Source: Thelonectria olida
Lineage: Eukaryota; Ascomycota; Sordariomycetes; Hypocreales; Nectriaceae
Assembly: GCA_020736575.1 (NCBI GenBank)
Contig: JAGPYM010000003.1
Span: forward strand, 620,001 to 684,000
Direction: 5' to 3'
DNA length: 64,000 bases
Each line of letters starts with the position of its first letter. The stretch's first letter is position 1. Both the position numbers and the translations under genes were made by a program. Below are positions 10,386-22,402 of the stretch, piece after piece. The notes under the pieces are model-generated. The model did no database searches, was not told the origin of the DNA, and saw only the letters and a program-made list of their open reading frames with translations.

Positions 10386-12114
10386 TCATCGGGCTTTACT
10401 ACTAAGACTCACCTTACACCCATCGCCACTGCTCAGCGCCATAGCAAAGCCCTCCTGAAACGGTCCTTCACTCCTCGCCTCAATGTGCTTGAACTCCTGC
10501 AGTAACCGAACAGTCATGTACGCTGCTTCAGTCAGAGCAAGCTGCTGTCCAATGCAAACTCTTGGTCCGCCGCCAAAGGGGATGTACTCCCATCTAAGAA
10601 GCCAGTGTTAGCACCTGAACTGCGTAAGTCGTCAAGTCTGGAACTCACGTCGACGGCCGCACAGAGTCCCATCGTTCTGGCCGCAATTGCATCGCGTCTT
10701 CGCCCCAGATGTCTTTCCGGCGGTGTAGGGCCGACGAGCTGAAAATGAGCTGCTGTCCCTTGCCGATAAACACGGGCGACTTGCCATCCTTGCCGCCGCC
10801 TCGTGGAAGTGTCGTGTCGTGGGCAGCGATCCGAGAATTGATTGGATTGATGGGGTAGAGCCGCAGCACTATGAACAGATAAGCGACCCATGGTAATCTT
10901 CATTTGGCTTGGTACGCACCTTCATTAATCACATTGCTCAGATATCGCAGTCCTTTTACCTCTTTTGAAGTGGGGGGCTTTGATCCTAGGAAAGCCATCT
11001 CTTCTCGCAACTTCTGGACTATGTCCGGACGTCGAGCGAGATGCCACCAAATGATGCTGAGGAGAGAGGCGGTTGTATCGCGACCAGCTACCATGACGCT
11101 CAAGAGCTCCGCACGGAGTTGTTTTGGGGAGTGTTCGCCCTTGGCAAGCTCATTCAAGAAGACGTAGCTCGTTGTTCCCGTCTCCTCGTCCTCATCATGG
11201 CGCTTCCCGGACTCTGCCAGCTTGCGGCGAAAGTCCAAGGCCTGCGTGACAAAGACGTCGGTAGCGGCGTTGATGAACTTGACACAGCTCTTCAACTTGG
11301 TATCAGGAAGCTTCGCTAGGACCGGCAAGGCTACATGGACAGACATCTTTTGCATGATGTAGTTGAAGGCCGATGCAAATTCCAGCCCTTGAGATGATTT
11401 TGCGGGATCCAAGCATCCGGAGCTTTCGCCGAAAAGAATATCCGTCACAATATCCATGGTCAACAGAGGGAAAAGCTCTGCCAAGTCGACCGTCTCTCCG
11501 TCGGGGATTCGGGCGACTAGGTTCTGGACGTGCTTCTCCAGCATCTCGGTGTCTTGGATCTGTCTGCGGTTGAAGCTGGGACGGAGCATGGCACGAGAAT
11601 GCTCCCACTCAGCACCGTCAGCGCCGAAGATGCCGCCGCCCCAACATGCTGAGAATGCGGCGACGCGGGCTGGAGGGAGAGCCCATTCCTTGAAGTTGCT
11701 GGCCAGGACGGCTCTGATGTTGTCGGGGTCTATCGTCCAGTACGTCTTCTTGCCGAGGGCATAGTGGGCGACAGTGTGCACGGCAGGACCCGTGTCAGTA
11801 AAGATGGAGCTGAAAGCCGTTGGCAGCCTCTTCTCTTTCCTGGCCTTGATCAGACTGCGCAGGTGAGATACGCCAAGAAAGCCGTCTGAGTGTGGGTAGC
11901 TTGGCGGAGGGAGGCAGCCGCTGCAGGAGCTTCGCTTACGGTAACTGCGCCAAGCTTGCAGGTGGCTGAAGATCTGAGACAAGATAAAGAGGATGACCAA
12001 TGGAATGAGAAATTGTCTCAGAAGGGAGTTGGTTCCTGCGGGAACTTGCAGCGAGGTCATCTTTGGCACCCAATCACTCGTGCATGTGGCTTGAATGATG
12101 CATGAACCAGACAA
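10386..12114 (-). CDS. Cytochrome P450, CYP52-like (fatty acid / alkane hydroxylase type)
   Basis: Three exons: 10920-12114, 10649-10868 and 10386-10593, with introns of 51 and 55 nt, giving 540 residues from the first ATG. A second ATG 18 codons in (12060) gives a 522-residue protein that starts just before the hydrophobic anchor ([19 protein letters not shown]) and may be the true start. P450 landmarks: AGRDTTAS (I helix), ExxR (EVLR, spliced across intron 1), [10 protein letters not shown], and the heme loop [12 protein letters not shown] with the Cys near residue 485. The overall pattern matches CYP52 and relatives that hydroxylate fatty acids or alkanes in the endoplasmic reticulum. It is 6.7 kb from the core cluster, so membership is doubtful, though an accessory oxidation cannot be excluded. 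Confidence 0.9.
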
Positions 12115-12517
12115 CGGCCATCTGGATCATTTATTCCACCACTTTTCAGGGCCTCACTTTGCACCGGAGTATTTTAAGGCCTCGCAATTTTTCTGGTTAA
12201 TTCAATGAGCTATTATTGGTGCAAGTTTAACACGTCTCCTGTGTTCGATGTTCGTACAATGTTCAAACATTTATTCACCGAACTCGTGTAAAGGTAGATG
12301 TGTCCTGCCGGCGAATTTAGATAGCCTCCGGTTCATGACGGGTAATGGCTTGCAACCGCGAAAGTCCCTATTATATCCCGCATTTATCTTGTCTGAGAGA
12401 TCCCAAAGTCTCGTAGATAGCTGCTGCAAGTTTAGTTGGTTGAATAATCGCCATTACCCACCTCCCAACGCCCATCAATACCTCCAAGCCCTGCGTGTCT
12501 CACTCATCTCGGCCGAA
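12115..12517. other. Divergent promoter between P450 and acyltransferase genes
   Basis: About 400 bp shared upstream region of the minus-strand CYP52-like gene and the plus-strand acyltransferase. It contains CGGCCGAA immediately before the acyltransferase start codon (about 12509-12516), similar to a motif recurring in the core-cluster promoters. Confidence 0.4.
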
Positions 12518-14148
12518 ATGTCGTCACGCACTGCATTCCACCCGTGGACAACGTCTGAGACATCTTCCTCTTATTCCCGGACATTGGCCACGCCCGAGTT
12601 CATGCTCTCGATGCTGAATGAGTATGCGCTTGGCCACAACTGCCCATATCTTGGCGTCACTGTCTCAGCACAAGGTGCCTCATTCACAGCCGAGCAACTC
12701 CAGTCCCGCCTTGCTCAAGCCTTTGTTCACGCGCGATGGGTTCATCCTGCCGTGGCTTGTCGGATCAAGGAGAGCAAGCAAATGACTTACAGGGTTGAAG
12801 AAGCTAGCGATGTTCAGAAATGGGCTGCCCGTACTGTCAAAACTGCCAATTCAGAGGATGGATGGCTAGGAGCCCATGACAAGTTGAGCCGCGAGGCCGC
12901 CTTGCCCTCCAAGGATGGGGACTGCGCGTTTCTTTACCTTGTCGTCAGCCCCGAAGAGACCGGCAAGTCTCAGATCAGCCAATTCGACCTCCTTCTGCAT
13001 GTGCACCACGGTCTGGCAGACGGAGCTGGACTGAGGTCGATGATGAATGAGATTTTGATCGGTCTCGCAAAGCCCAGTCTCAGTGGATCTCATGTCTGGG
13101 GTCAAGAAGTTGAGAGATTGTGCCCTGCAGCCTTGGATGTGGCCGTCATTTCTGACGAGGTCGTCAAGACCCTGACTGAGATGCCAAAAGAAGTGAGTCT
13201 AACGCCCGACGAAGTTGAGAGAAGGAGCCCACTCTAACCCATACCAGATTGCCCTGCCACCATTCGCTAAGCCCTCAATTGAAGGGGCAAGGCCGGGAAC
13301 AGGAGTTGTAACGCATACTCTGCAGGGCGCAGGGTCACTGGGTCGCATTCTCGCCCTCGCCCGAGAACACGACGTCAAATTGACCGCAGTCACCCAGGCC
13401 GCCCTCGTTCTGGCATTGTACGACGAAGTCAATCCTAATCCTGGCGAACCATGCACTGTCCTCTCCGGGTTTGATTTGCGGGCACGAAACCTGAACAAGC
13501 CTTGGGATGAGCGCAACAAGTTCGTCGGCGCCGCTGTGGGCCTCGAGATGATGCCGATTCCAGGCGCAGTCATAGCTGAGGTGACATCTCCCAGCGAACG
13601 CTTCTGGGGCCTTGCTCGTCATATTCATGGCGCCTGGGTCGGCGTCGCGGAGCGCAAAGATGTTGCGGCGGCGAATGAGTTGCGCAGAGCAGCTACTGGC
13701 TTCATCATTCAAGGTGTCTTGTGAGTTGAACTCTCGTATCTCCCTTCTACGACCCGGAAATGCTGCTAACTACGTTCTTTCCCAGAGCCGATATGAAAAG
13801 TCCACCGTCTAAGCTGGGTATGAACATTAACTACGTTTCTGATCCCGCGGGTAGTAAGCAGCTGGATGGTGTTTACAACACTGACGAGGAGGCAACACTG
13901 GTTCTGGATAAGTACCAGCTTGTGACTGATGATAGCACCACCAAGTTGTAAGTTTGCCCATGAATAGCAGCAGGTGGTCACATAGCTGCTTGAGAATTGG
14001 CTGACAAAATCACGATAGGTCCTGTCGCTCGCATTCATGGAATAATGAGCTCACTCTCTGCGTCTCATTTAATAATGGGCGGCATGAGAAGGAGAAGGTC
14101 CAGGGTCTGTTAGACAAATGGGTTCGAGCAATCGAGGGGCTCTCTTGA
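12518..14148 (+). CDS. Acyltransferase of the condensation / alcohol acetyltransferase superfamily
   Basis: Four exons: 12518-13192, 13248-13720, 13786-13947 and 14019-14148, joined in frame by GT-AG introns of 55, 65 and 71 nt, about 479 residues. I chose the ATG at 12518 (MSSRTAFHPW); the open frame extends further upstream without domain support. The catalytic HHxxxDG-type motif is present as HVHHGLADGAGL (about 165-176), the hallmark of CoA-dependent acyltransferases of the NRPS-condensation fold. The C-terminus (HSWNNELTLCVSFNNG) fits fungal alcohol acetyltransferase-like proteins; no canonical DFGWG is seen. It converges with a Zn2Cys6 gene and lies 4.7 kb from ascG. If it belongs to the cluster it could acylate a hydroxyl of an ascochlorin-type product, but that is inference. 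Confidence 0.82.
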
Positions 14149-14451
14149 GGATGGATATGATGTCAACTATTCAATAATTCTAAACCCACCGAGTTTCTAT
14201 CTAAACCTGCGACCCCGCGCTCATCAAAACGAGTCATAGAATGACCTAGCCCTAACCCTAGGGATCAACGCAGGATCGAATGTTTGCAAGATTCTGTTAC
14301 GCGTAACGTTATGTTCGGCGCTTTCGGCATAACGGAACTACAGTTTAAATAGAGACGATGCTGTCATTTCATGTCTTGTCATTATCATACCCTTTGACCT
14401 GTATTCTATTCTACTAGAGTTCGTGTCTAAGTTGCCTCCTTTTTTCTATCC
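14149..14451. other. Convergent intergenic region with palindromes
   Basis: Lies between the 3' ends of the acyltransferase and the Zn2Cys6 gene. It holds CCCTAACCCTAGGG at 14250-14263, the perfect 12 bp palindrome GTTACGCGTAAC at 14296-14307, and an inverted repeat CGTTATG/CATAACG (14307-14313 with 14328-14334) with a 14 nt loop. Confidence 0.6.
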
Positions 14452-16093
14452 TCATATTTGAAGTCTATTGATCATTTGTTTTAGTTGCTGGGCTTTCTTC
14501 ATGAGCCGCTGCTCACGTTCCTGGATTTCATCAAAAGTCCGACCAAGGAGGCCCTCATCGATGCTCTTGGCTCCCATCAAAGAGCGCTTCCAACCCTCGA
14601 TGCCCCCGGAGTTGGACTCGTCATCTTGCATCCCATCGCCGTCTCTAGCGTCTGACTCGCCAATCATGAATGCCCTGTGTACCCGGTCGAGAAGGTAGAT
14701 GACAGTCTGAATGGATAGTGACGCCTTGAGCATCGAGTTGATGTTACCGAGACCGCCGCCGATTGTGACGTTTGCTGAGCGCTCTGAAGCTTTGTGCTCG
14801 GCATATAAACAGTCGATAGCGAGTTCGAATGAGTATAGCAGCTGGGTGTAGCACCCAAGTAACAGGAAAATGACGGCAGACTCAGGCATGGTCGGAGCAG
14901 ATTGTGCCTCGACGTTGGCCCAATCATGGACGCTCGAGGCAGCAGAGTGGACGGTTCCATCATCGTCCCCCTCGCCAGTCGGTGTAGAAGCCTCCGTTCC
15001 GAGGGCAGAATCGCGTCGATTGGAGAATGCAAAGACCCGAGGCAGGGTCTGGCGTGCCACATCAATCAGCTCCCCAGAAAAGTCCACAGTTTCTTTGACA
15101 ATGTTGCACCCGCTTGAAGGGGGATCCTGGGAGCTAGTGCTGTTGGCTGCAGGAGCAGACGCTCGGCGATTTTCCGACGATCGGAGCATTCTAGCACTGA
15201 GGTCGGAGAGTTTCAGGAGGCATGATGTCGAGGACCAGTCTGAGACGGAGACTGAAGGCGGAGGAGGCAGTTTCTTCTGCGTAGCCTTTTTGCTTGCTGG
15301 GGTGTTTTCAAACATACTGGTGAAGAGATGGTCTTCGTCTTTGTTTTTCAGTCCTGGAATTCCTCCCAGATCAAACATAGCCGTGTCCTGGGGGAACTGG
15401 AAGGTGGGGAGGTCGATATCTAGATCGATGTCTTGGGGGAATGGCTCATAAAGGGCCTTGGAGTTGTGTTAGCCATGGCATTCATGCTGACGAGAAGCCT
15501 TGTATTTGAATAGCAGAGACAGCCTCAGAATAGTGGTGATGACTTACCGCCTCGGGACCCGGGAAGTTGTTCGGGTCCGTGTCTAAATGTCCACCCGCCC
15601 AAGGATGGTGCGTGTGCCACGCGGCTTTGTTATGATCATCAGCTTCGCTCTCACGCGAAGACTGTTGCTGCAATGGAGTAAGCACGGGGCTTACAGCGCC
15701 CGAGAGTAGGTTCTCTGCATCACAGTGCAGCGAGTGATCCAATGACTCAGGAGGTGTGAGCTCGTTGGTTTGCAGCGCCGGGTCTACCAAGCCAAAGACA
15801 TGGATTAGACCAGCTGATGACGACTTTCTCAACCCTCGGTGGTGTTCGTGACGAGTCGATACTTCAACGAGCTCTGCTGGCGTCGGAGGAGTTGCTTTTC
15901 TCTTCGCAGGTCGTCCAACCTTGCCTCGCTCACTGACAATGCACGCTGCCCCGGCCTTTCGGCACCTCGAACACGGTTCATCTGGTCCACTCTTGTCCAA
16001 CTCGTTCGATCTCGGACACCTGAGTTTTAGAGAGTGACACCGGTTACAGGCAAACCGGAGGGGCTTCTCGGGAGCTAACGAAGCGGTACTCAT
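14452..16093 (-). CDS. Zn2Cys6 transcription factor, candidate cluster regulator
   Basis: Two exons, 15548-16093 and 14452-15456, joined in frame across a 91 nt intron (GTAAGT...CCAAG), about 516 residues. The zinc cluster is at the N-terminus: ACNRCHSLKLRC, then a long 14-residue linker, then CSRCRKAGAAC, followed by a basic GRPAKRK segment (about 57-63) likely to act in nuclear localisation or DNA contact. The C-terminal part contains FLLLGCYTQLLYSFELAI and a predicted coiled coil near the end (QEREQRLMKKAQQLKQMINR). This AflR-like layout, a zinc cluster without a full fungal_trans domain, is common for pathway-specific regulators of secondary metabolism. It is the regulator nearest to ascG (2.7 kb), so it may fill the ascR role. 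Its own binding site is not known. Confidence 0.88.
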
Positions 16094-18825
16094 CTCTTTG
16101 GGGACTTGGACGGTTGACGGGGTCGTGTTGAGAGTGGGCTTCGAAAGATGCCAGCTGCCAACTTTGCGGAGAACCTAATGCGAGATGCTTAAACCAGATG
16201 ATCGCTGTCATGCTGCTCTGCTGCAGAAACAGGATATATATATTCTCGACAGACTAGTATCAAGGACTGAGACAGAAAAGCTCATGGCTACCGTCTGTGA
16301 CGTAAGCAGACACGGCAGAGAGCAGAACCCGCGACCCGCACGGAATACTAGTGATCGGACTCGTTCATAAACTCCTAGCCTCGAAGCGTCCCGTGAAGGC
16401 AATGAGTGGCCTGTAAGACACGTCAGCCCTACCGTCCGGCGTCTCCTACGTTCCGTGTCCGTGTTAGATAAGGAGTGGTTGTTCACTTGTCGGTCCGCAC
16501 GGCCAGGATTCTCCGACCTTCATTCTCTCTCGGGGATTCCTAAACTGGCACCGGGGGTTGCATTCTCAGCTCAAGAAGCACATTCGTATGCGCACGAGAG
16601 TGGAGGTGGTGTTGACCGAGCCTGTCGAGGAGGTTTTTGCCCAACCACCACGTGCTGAGACAGAAGATCTTCGGCACTCGCGAATCTCAGATTGCCACCA
16701 TTCCAGCACCTCAAGGGGTGTGAGGTGTGAGACCTGACGCCGTCGGTATGTGATTGGGCCTCGGGAAGCCGGCAGTGGCCCCAGGGGCATCACTCTTAGC
16801 GTGTACTTGGAACCCTGATAGCTTCGATTTCCTCCGAAGTGGCGCCAATCACGTCAAGAATACCTGCTAAGCCTTAACGCTCCGCTTCCCGCGCTGCATA
16901 TAAGCTCCGCTCGTGAAGTGATAAGATCCCGTGCTCCCCAGCGGCGCTGCAACTATCCAATAGACGTCTTCCCTTGTCCAGATGGACCTTCTCGTTGTGG
17001 ACAACTCGGATGCATCCGAATCCCTGAAGGGAAGCTGCTGCATGATGGCATCCATCGTCTTGAGTATGGCCCACAGATCAAGGCGATCTTCATGGGAGCC
17101 GGATTAAATGACTCGTCAAACTGTCTAAGGCCCGGCAAATGACATTAATGCTGACGAGAGCCGTAATTTGGCTTGGCTGCGGACAAGTATCATGGCGAAG
17201 TAATTGTCCGTATTCCTACACTAGGCCCATTGGTGACATCGTGTTTGGGGCTTTGTCTTGCCGTTGCAGAAGTCTAAGAGCGAGGGAGGCTGAGCGTACT
17301 GAATCAATATGACTTCATACACTAAACGAGGAGTACAATACGTTCAATAACCTACCCATGCAAGTTAATCAGCATGCAAAATAGACTCTGTGTAGTTCAT
17401 CATCACATGTAAACATGGTGTCATCAAGGGAAGGATTGCGAAGACGCCGAACCAACATCAGGATTTTCGTATGCATTTCAGATAAGCGTACATACATCGA
17501 GCGCAATCGGTCTCATCTCCAATACTACTCTGCCATCGGCCAATGTTTCACTGCATAACCTATCTTACAGAAATGCAACACCTAAGCAGTCTATCTCCCA
17601 AGACATGCTTCCAAATCAATCTGCACCAAAGTCCAGGAGTTAATAGCCTATCACCCAAAGTAGTTCATCAATGACGATCTTGACCGAGAAGGAATCTTAC
17701 ACATTGCACAATGAGGCCCTTTATGTCCCTGTGCTCTGTCTTTCTAATTTAAGAATCTGACATATTCCGGGTCTGCTATAGCCTCATTGGTCGAATACTC
17801 CGAACACCCCGAGACAACAAAACGGTAATATTCCGCAGTTCTCCGGCCGTTTCTCCACTGAGAGATCCCTCACGGATTTGATAGAAAGTTGGTCCGCTGG
17901 CCCGGAATGCCATTTTGACTAGCATGTAATTCGCAGAGACCTCGGTGCTTCTCTGCCGTCCCGTGTCTCACTGCACCGTCCCGTGTTTCGGGCTCCATCT
18001 CGTTTGCCTTCAAAGGCGCCAAGAGTGTTTTTTGTCTCGGAACTTTGACTGCCAGGACGCTGGATGATGTGATAACGGTGAGTTGGCGGTCTTAGGGTGA
18101 TTGGCCGCATTGCAGGCAAACGCAGAGTGATTCCGAGTGTTTCCGACGTCATCATATTTTCTCTTATAAGTTACTCCACTGAGCAGATTGATTTGCGTTT
18201 AGTTGGTGATCTTCTCGTGATTGGAATGTCGGATCGTACCCTGCAGTTGGGACGGGACGATATAGTTCAGCTTGACAGGGGAAACAAGATGACGACTCCG
18301 CTGAATAAAGGTATTGAACCAACATGAGGTGACAATGCATGGGGTTATCGAGTGCGTGAATAATTAATCTGCAGAGGAGACTTGACATGAGAGTTTGTTT
18401 GGTTATTCGGGATTCCCGAACAGTCGAACACCTGCATCAATGACACCTTCAACCCTCCACAGCTCATAGACTTGAACCTTGGAACAGGGCCGGAAGCTTG
18501 TGATTCCGCGAACTACTGTGGAGATGACTATCATTGCTTCTTAAGATGCATGAATCTAAGACAGATAGCACAAACAACGTGGGGGTTCTCAAGTAAGACG
18601 AGTAAGATTTTTAGCAGACCACAGTTGGTCAACAGACAGCGGTTAAGTATGGAGTTTATCTAGATCTCATAGGCAAGTAGTTCTGAAATGATACGAAAGC
18701 ATGTGACCGCGGAATCCTTTATGATGGTCGAGAGACCAAGCCGATGAAGGAAAAATCTAATCGAGATATGTACACAGGAGCCATTATTTCCCCCCTCAAT
18801 GATCCGATAGGCTTCGCCCTGCCAT
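16094..18825. other. Intergenic region between regulator and ascG
   Basis: About 2.7 kb with only short, overlapping frames without domains; I see no gene. It includes the regulator promoter and the 3' flank of ascG. The direct repeat CCGTCCCGTGT occurs twice within 17955-17986, and a perfect 15 bp palindrome lies at 18416-18430. Confidence 0.5.
18416..18430. promoter_or_regulatory. Perfect palindrome with CGG-N5-CCG core
   Basis: TTCGGGATTCCCGAA is a perfect inverted repeat with 7 bp arms. Its centre reads CGG-N5-CCG, the form of many Zn2Cys6 dimer sites. It lies about 400 bp beyond the ascG stop codon, in the gap between the candidate regulator and the core cluster. A binding role is inference. 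Confidence 0.35.
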
Positions 18826-20585
18826 TTACATCTTTCTACGCTTAAACTCGAGCATGGCCATGGGGTTGGGCGTAATGACCAGATCAACCTCCATGTTCGG
18901 GGGTCGCTTGTCAGCACCGCCCTTCATCTCGACATCTCCCTTGAGCCTAAAGTCCCAGTTCATCAGCAGCTCAACCAGGATGATCTTGATCTCGTTGCTG
19001 GCGAAGAATCGGCCGGGGCAAGTGTGGTTGCCGTAGCCGAAAACAAGAGACTCGGGACCAGCAGTAGCGAACTGATGGCGGTTCTCCTTTCCGGCCATGT
19101 TGCGGAGGTTGTAGAACCGCATGCCATCGAACTGGTCTGGGGGAGTGTAGCCAGCAGGGTTGTACGCGGGGGAGTAAGTGGTGGTCTTGGGGTCGGTGTG
19201 CACAGCAAATGAGGGGAAGCAGATGCGGGTGCCCTTGGGAAGAGTGTGGCCAGTGGAGAGGTGAATATCATCAGTGCAAATGCGAGTGCCGGACGCTGTG
19301 CCATTTGTTAGCTGTAGTTCATCAAGCTTCAAGGACAAAAAACGTACTGTAGATGGGAGGCGAAAACCGCTGGCTCTCCTTCATGAAGCTGTCGAGCTTG
19401 CGGAGCTTGTTGATGCTGTCCTTCTTGAGTCTCACGTAGCCATCACCATCAATCTCCTCGCCGTCAAGCTTTCTGATCTCATCAATCTCGTCGCGAAGGG
19501 GCTGGATGTATTCACGTCGGGTAGCGAGATCGAGAATGGCGTGAGTGGTGGCCATGGAGCTAGTGTGGATGGCAGCAAAAGACACTAAATATCGCTATTA
19601 GCATTACTTCATCGAGAAGATGGATTCATTTTACTTACAAACCATCTGGTTGAGCGCCAGGTTCTCGGGGTCGTTTCGGAGCTCCTCGGGGGTGTACTTG
19701 AGAATCCACTCGATGAAGTTGCCCTCCTCATCGCCAGTGTCGGGGTTGTGAAGCTTCTCCTTGAACGAGGGCTTGGACAATTGCGCGTTCATGATAGGCT
19801 CCAGCATCTCGCCGCCGCGAGTGCGGTGGTGAGTGAGCTTCTGGATCTCGGGGAGGGAACTGGTGACCCAGCGTCGCTTCCACACAGGATGTTCGCGGAT
19901 GGCATTACGGGCCTTGACACAATCGATGGTGTAGCTGATGGTGGACTGAATCCATTCTTCTTCACGGCTCAGAGGACGTCCGACGAAGATGCGACCATTC
20001 ATCAATGCGACAATGCGCAAGACCTTCATGTAGAGGGGGAGGGGAGTCCAGTCCTTGCACTCGCCAATCTCCTTGTCAAAACCGAAGCGAACCTCTTCCT
20101 GGAGGTCGGGCAGGGTGCTTGCAATGTGTCGGGTGAGGTCGATGCGGATGGCCTTGATCATCTCAGGGCGGTGGTCGCCAATGCCAGTGTATTGGGCAAA
20201 GAAGTTGCGCTGGTGCTCCTGGGTGAAGGAGACCTTGTTTTCGGGCAAGTTTCGGACTTCATCTTGGATTCCAATGGGCAGAACGACGATGGGCGGGGAC
20301 ATGGGGAGGATGAAGGGCGCATCGGGGTACTTGGGACATGAGTTAGCTGAGACTGCCAGGCATTAATTGACGAGGACGTACCTTTCGAGCTCCCTCTACA
20401 ATATCCTTCTTCGTGATGTGCGTTCCTGGCGTACCAACAACAGGCAGCTTAGGCGTGGGAGTCCTCGGCTTGACACACGACCGGTAGACGAGCAGCGCCA
20501 ACAGCAGCGCGACAGCACTGGACAGGGCCGGAAATGAGACAACGGCCTGGACGGCATCGCTGCCGAGTGAAGATAGGTTATCCAT
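18826..20585 (-). CDS. ascG: Cytochrome P450 AscG-like (ascochlorin desaturase)
   Basis: Four exons: 20382-20585, 19639-20329, 19348-19584 and 18826-19295, giving 533 residues with all junctions in frame. It starts MDNLSSLGSDAV and has an N-terminal membrane anchor (about 15-38: FPALSSAVALLLALLVY), then the proline-rich hinge KPRTPTPKLPVVG. The heme loop is FGYGNHTCPGRFFA with Cys near residue 470, and the ESQRFSPP segment carries the ExxR motif. The I-helix reads SFAAIHTSS, an unusual form with Ala-Ile-His in place of (A/G)GxxT, which is frequent in fungal terpenoid P450s. In A. egyptiacum AscG dehydrogenates the cyclohexanone ring of ilicicolin C to ascochlorin; the same role is inferred here from the complete matching gene set. 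It shares a 923 bp divergent promoter with ascF. Confidence 0.88.
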
Positions 20586-21508
20586 TGTGCCGTCAGTTAG
20601 CTGCAGGATCCAAAAGCAAGACACGGCGAGTGGATTGATTGCTGCGGACTCGACGGGAGGACTCGAGGGAACCTTTTAAAAAGAAGCCATCATCCCACGA
20701 AGCAGTTTGAAACGCGCAAAAGGCCGTTTGAAGCTGTACGCACACGCCTGCAAAGCCCAATTTGGTGCCATACAAAAATAACTCTCCAATGGCTGATGAC
20801 ATGGAGTAAGCAGCCAAGATATTCCCCGAGCGGCGAGCAGGCGAGAGCTGCGGTGGAGTCTTTGCTCCGAGACTAGAAATGCGCCGAGCATTAATGTGAC
20901 CCTGTGTCTTTACTCCAGCTACACCAATGATGTAATGCGTAGTGCGACATGTAAATGGCGAATCCAACAATGGATACTACTAAAGTTGTTTTGCCGCCAT
21001 TCGTGAGAGGAAAACTTGCGTCCCCTTTGGACAATCGTTCAAAGTTCGTGGTGTAGAAGCCGACATTGATTGCTCGACTTACAACACAACCAAGGATCTG
21101 CACTTAGATTCTCGCCCATCCTCATTCGGAGAATTGATCATTGGATTATCGTCTCCAACTCACATAATGACGGCCGACCGGCTCCTTTCAGCAGGAACGC
21201 GCCGTGGTGGAGTCCGCAACTCCGCCTGCAGCAGCGGCAGAGCAACTCTCCCGAGACGTCCGCTGCGGGAAGACGGGACTTGGTCGACGAGTTTTGCCAA
21301 TTGTCATTGTGATCTCTTTCCTCGGCTTTGCTTGCTTGCGCCCTCCTCCTGCCATTTATTAGGTTCCATTCTTTAGCCTCCGCGTGCCGATCTGAAAGGA
21401 TTCAAGCCAACAGAGTCGATCTCCCTTGCTTCCTGTCAACACCACACACCCTAGCTCCTTGTTCTCCATCCTATTCCCATTCAAGTCACTATCCCACCTC
21501 AAACTATC
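20586..21508. promoter_or_regulatory. Divergent ascG / ascF promoter region
   Basis: This 923 bp region lies between the two start codons. It contains CGGCCGACCG at 21171-21180, a version of the TGGCCGA-type motif seen in the other core promoters, and a pyrimidine-rich leader before ascF (about 21420-21505). No gene is visible. Confidence 0.5.
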
Positions 21509-22402
21509 ATGGCATTCAACGACGTCCCTCCGCCTCACGTCTCGCCGCTGTACCAGCCCGTCTACGAGGCAACCTTTGGCTTTGCCGGCCTAGCATGGAC
21601 ACTGTGCTACATCCTCTACGCCCGCGAAGGGCTCCGCACAAAGTCCTACGGCATGCCACTGTTTGCTCTGGCCAACAACTTTGCCTGGGAGATGACGTAT
21701 GCCTTGTATGTGGCCGACGCAGCGCGTGAGAAGACGGCCATGGTCATCTGGATGCTCATCGACATCCCCATCGTGTACAGCCTGCTGCGACATGGCCGGA
21801 ACGAGTGGTCACACGCTCCCATGGTCAGTAGAAACTTGGGCAAGATATTTGTTCTTCTAGTGGCCCTCTGCGCGACGGCTCATTATAGCTGGGCGTCGTG
21901 GTGGATGGGCAACGGCATTGCCATGAAGAGCGGAAAGTCGTATCGTGGAGTCGAGGGCTTGGATCCCACCGAGATGGCATTCTGGGCTGTCTCGGTTTGC
22001 CAGGTCGTCGTGTCCACCTCGTCCCTCGCGCAGTTGATTACGAGACAGCACACGGGCGGAGTTAGCTGGGCTATTTGGTAAGTCTGCATTCCAGCCGACG
22101 GCTGTCCTGTGTATGTAAGCGGAAGTCTCGCAGTCTCGCTAACAACCGACGTCTTTCAACTCATTAGGGCTCTGCGCTTCTTGGGTACCTTTATCGGCCT
22201 GAACATCAGCTACGGATGGGCTTGGTATACCTGGCCTGAGGCTCACGGGTACTTTATGAGCGAGCCGGCAATCTTCCTTTGGGGAATCACTACCGTCTGC
22301 GACATTGTGTACGCCATTGTCTTTGCCAAAGTTAGGCGGAATGAGCGGGTGCTTGAGGACGGCCGCAAGATGGCACCTCGAAGTGGAGGAAAGGAGCTTT
22401 AA
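21509..22402 (+). CDS. ascF: Membrane-bound terpene cyclase AscF-like (Pyr4 family)
   Basis: Two exons, 21509-22077 and 22168-22402, joined at TG|G across a 90 nt intron, giving 267 residues. It is a very hydrophobic protein with about seven transmembrane helices, the size and layout of the Pyr4/PaxB family of integral membrane terpene cyclases. The acidic residues expected to protonate an epoxide are present in ANNFAWEMTYALYVAD (Glu near residue 59) and in TTVCDIVYAIVF (Asp near residue 239). In the ascochlorin pathway AscF opens the terminal epoxide of ilicicolin A epoxide and cyclises it, with rearrangement, to the cyclohexanone of ilicicolin C. It is divergent from ascG and convergent with ascE, the epoxidase that makes its substrate, which supports the assignment. 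Confidence 0.9.

Noticed and set aside
10386..12114. CYP52-like P450 considered as ascH
   Set aside because: Motifs place it with fatty acid/alkane hydroxylases and it lies beyond the regulator and acyltransferase; there is no support for an ascofuranone role.
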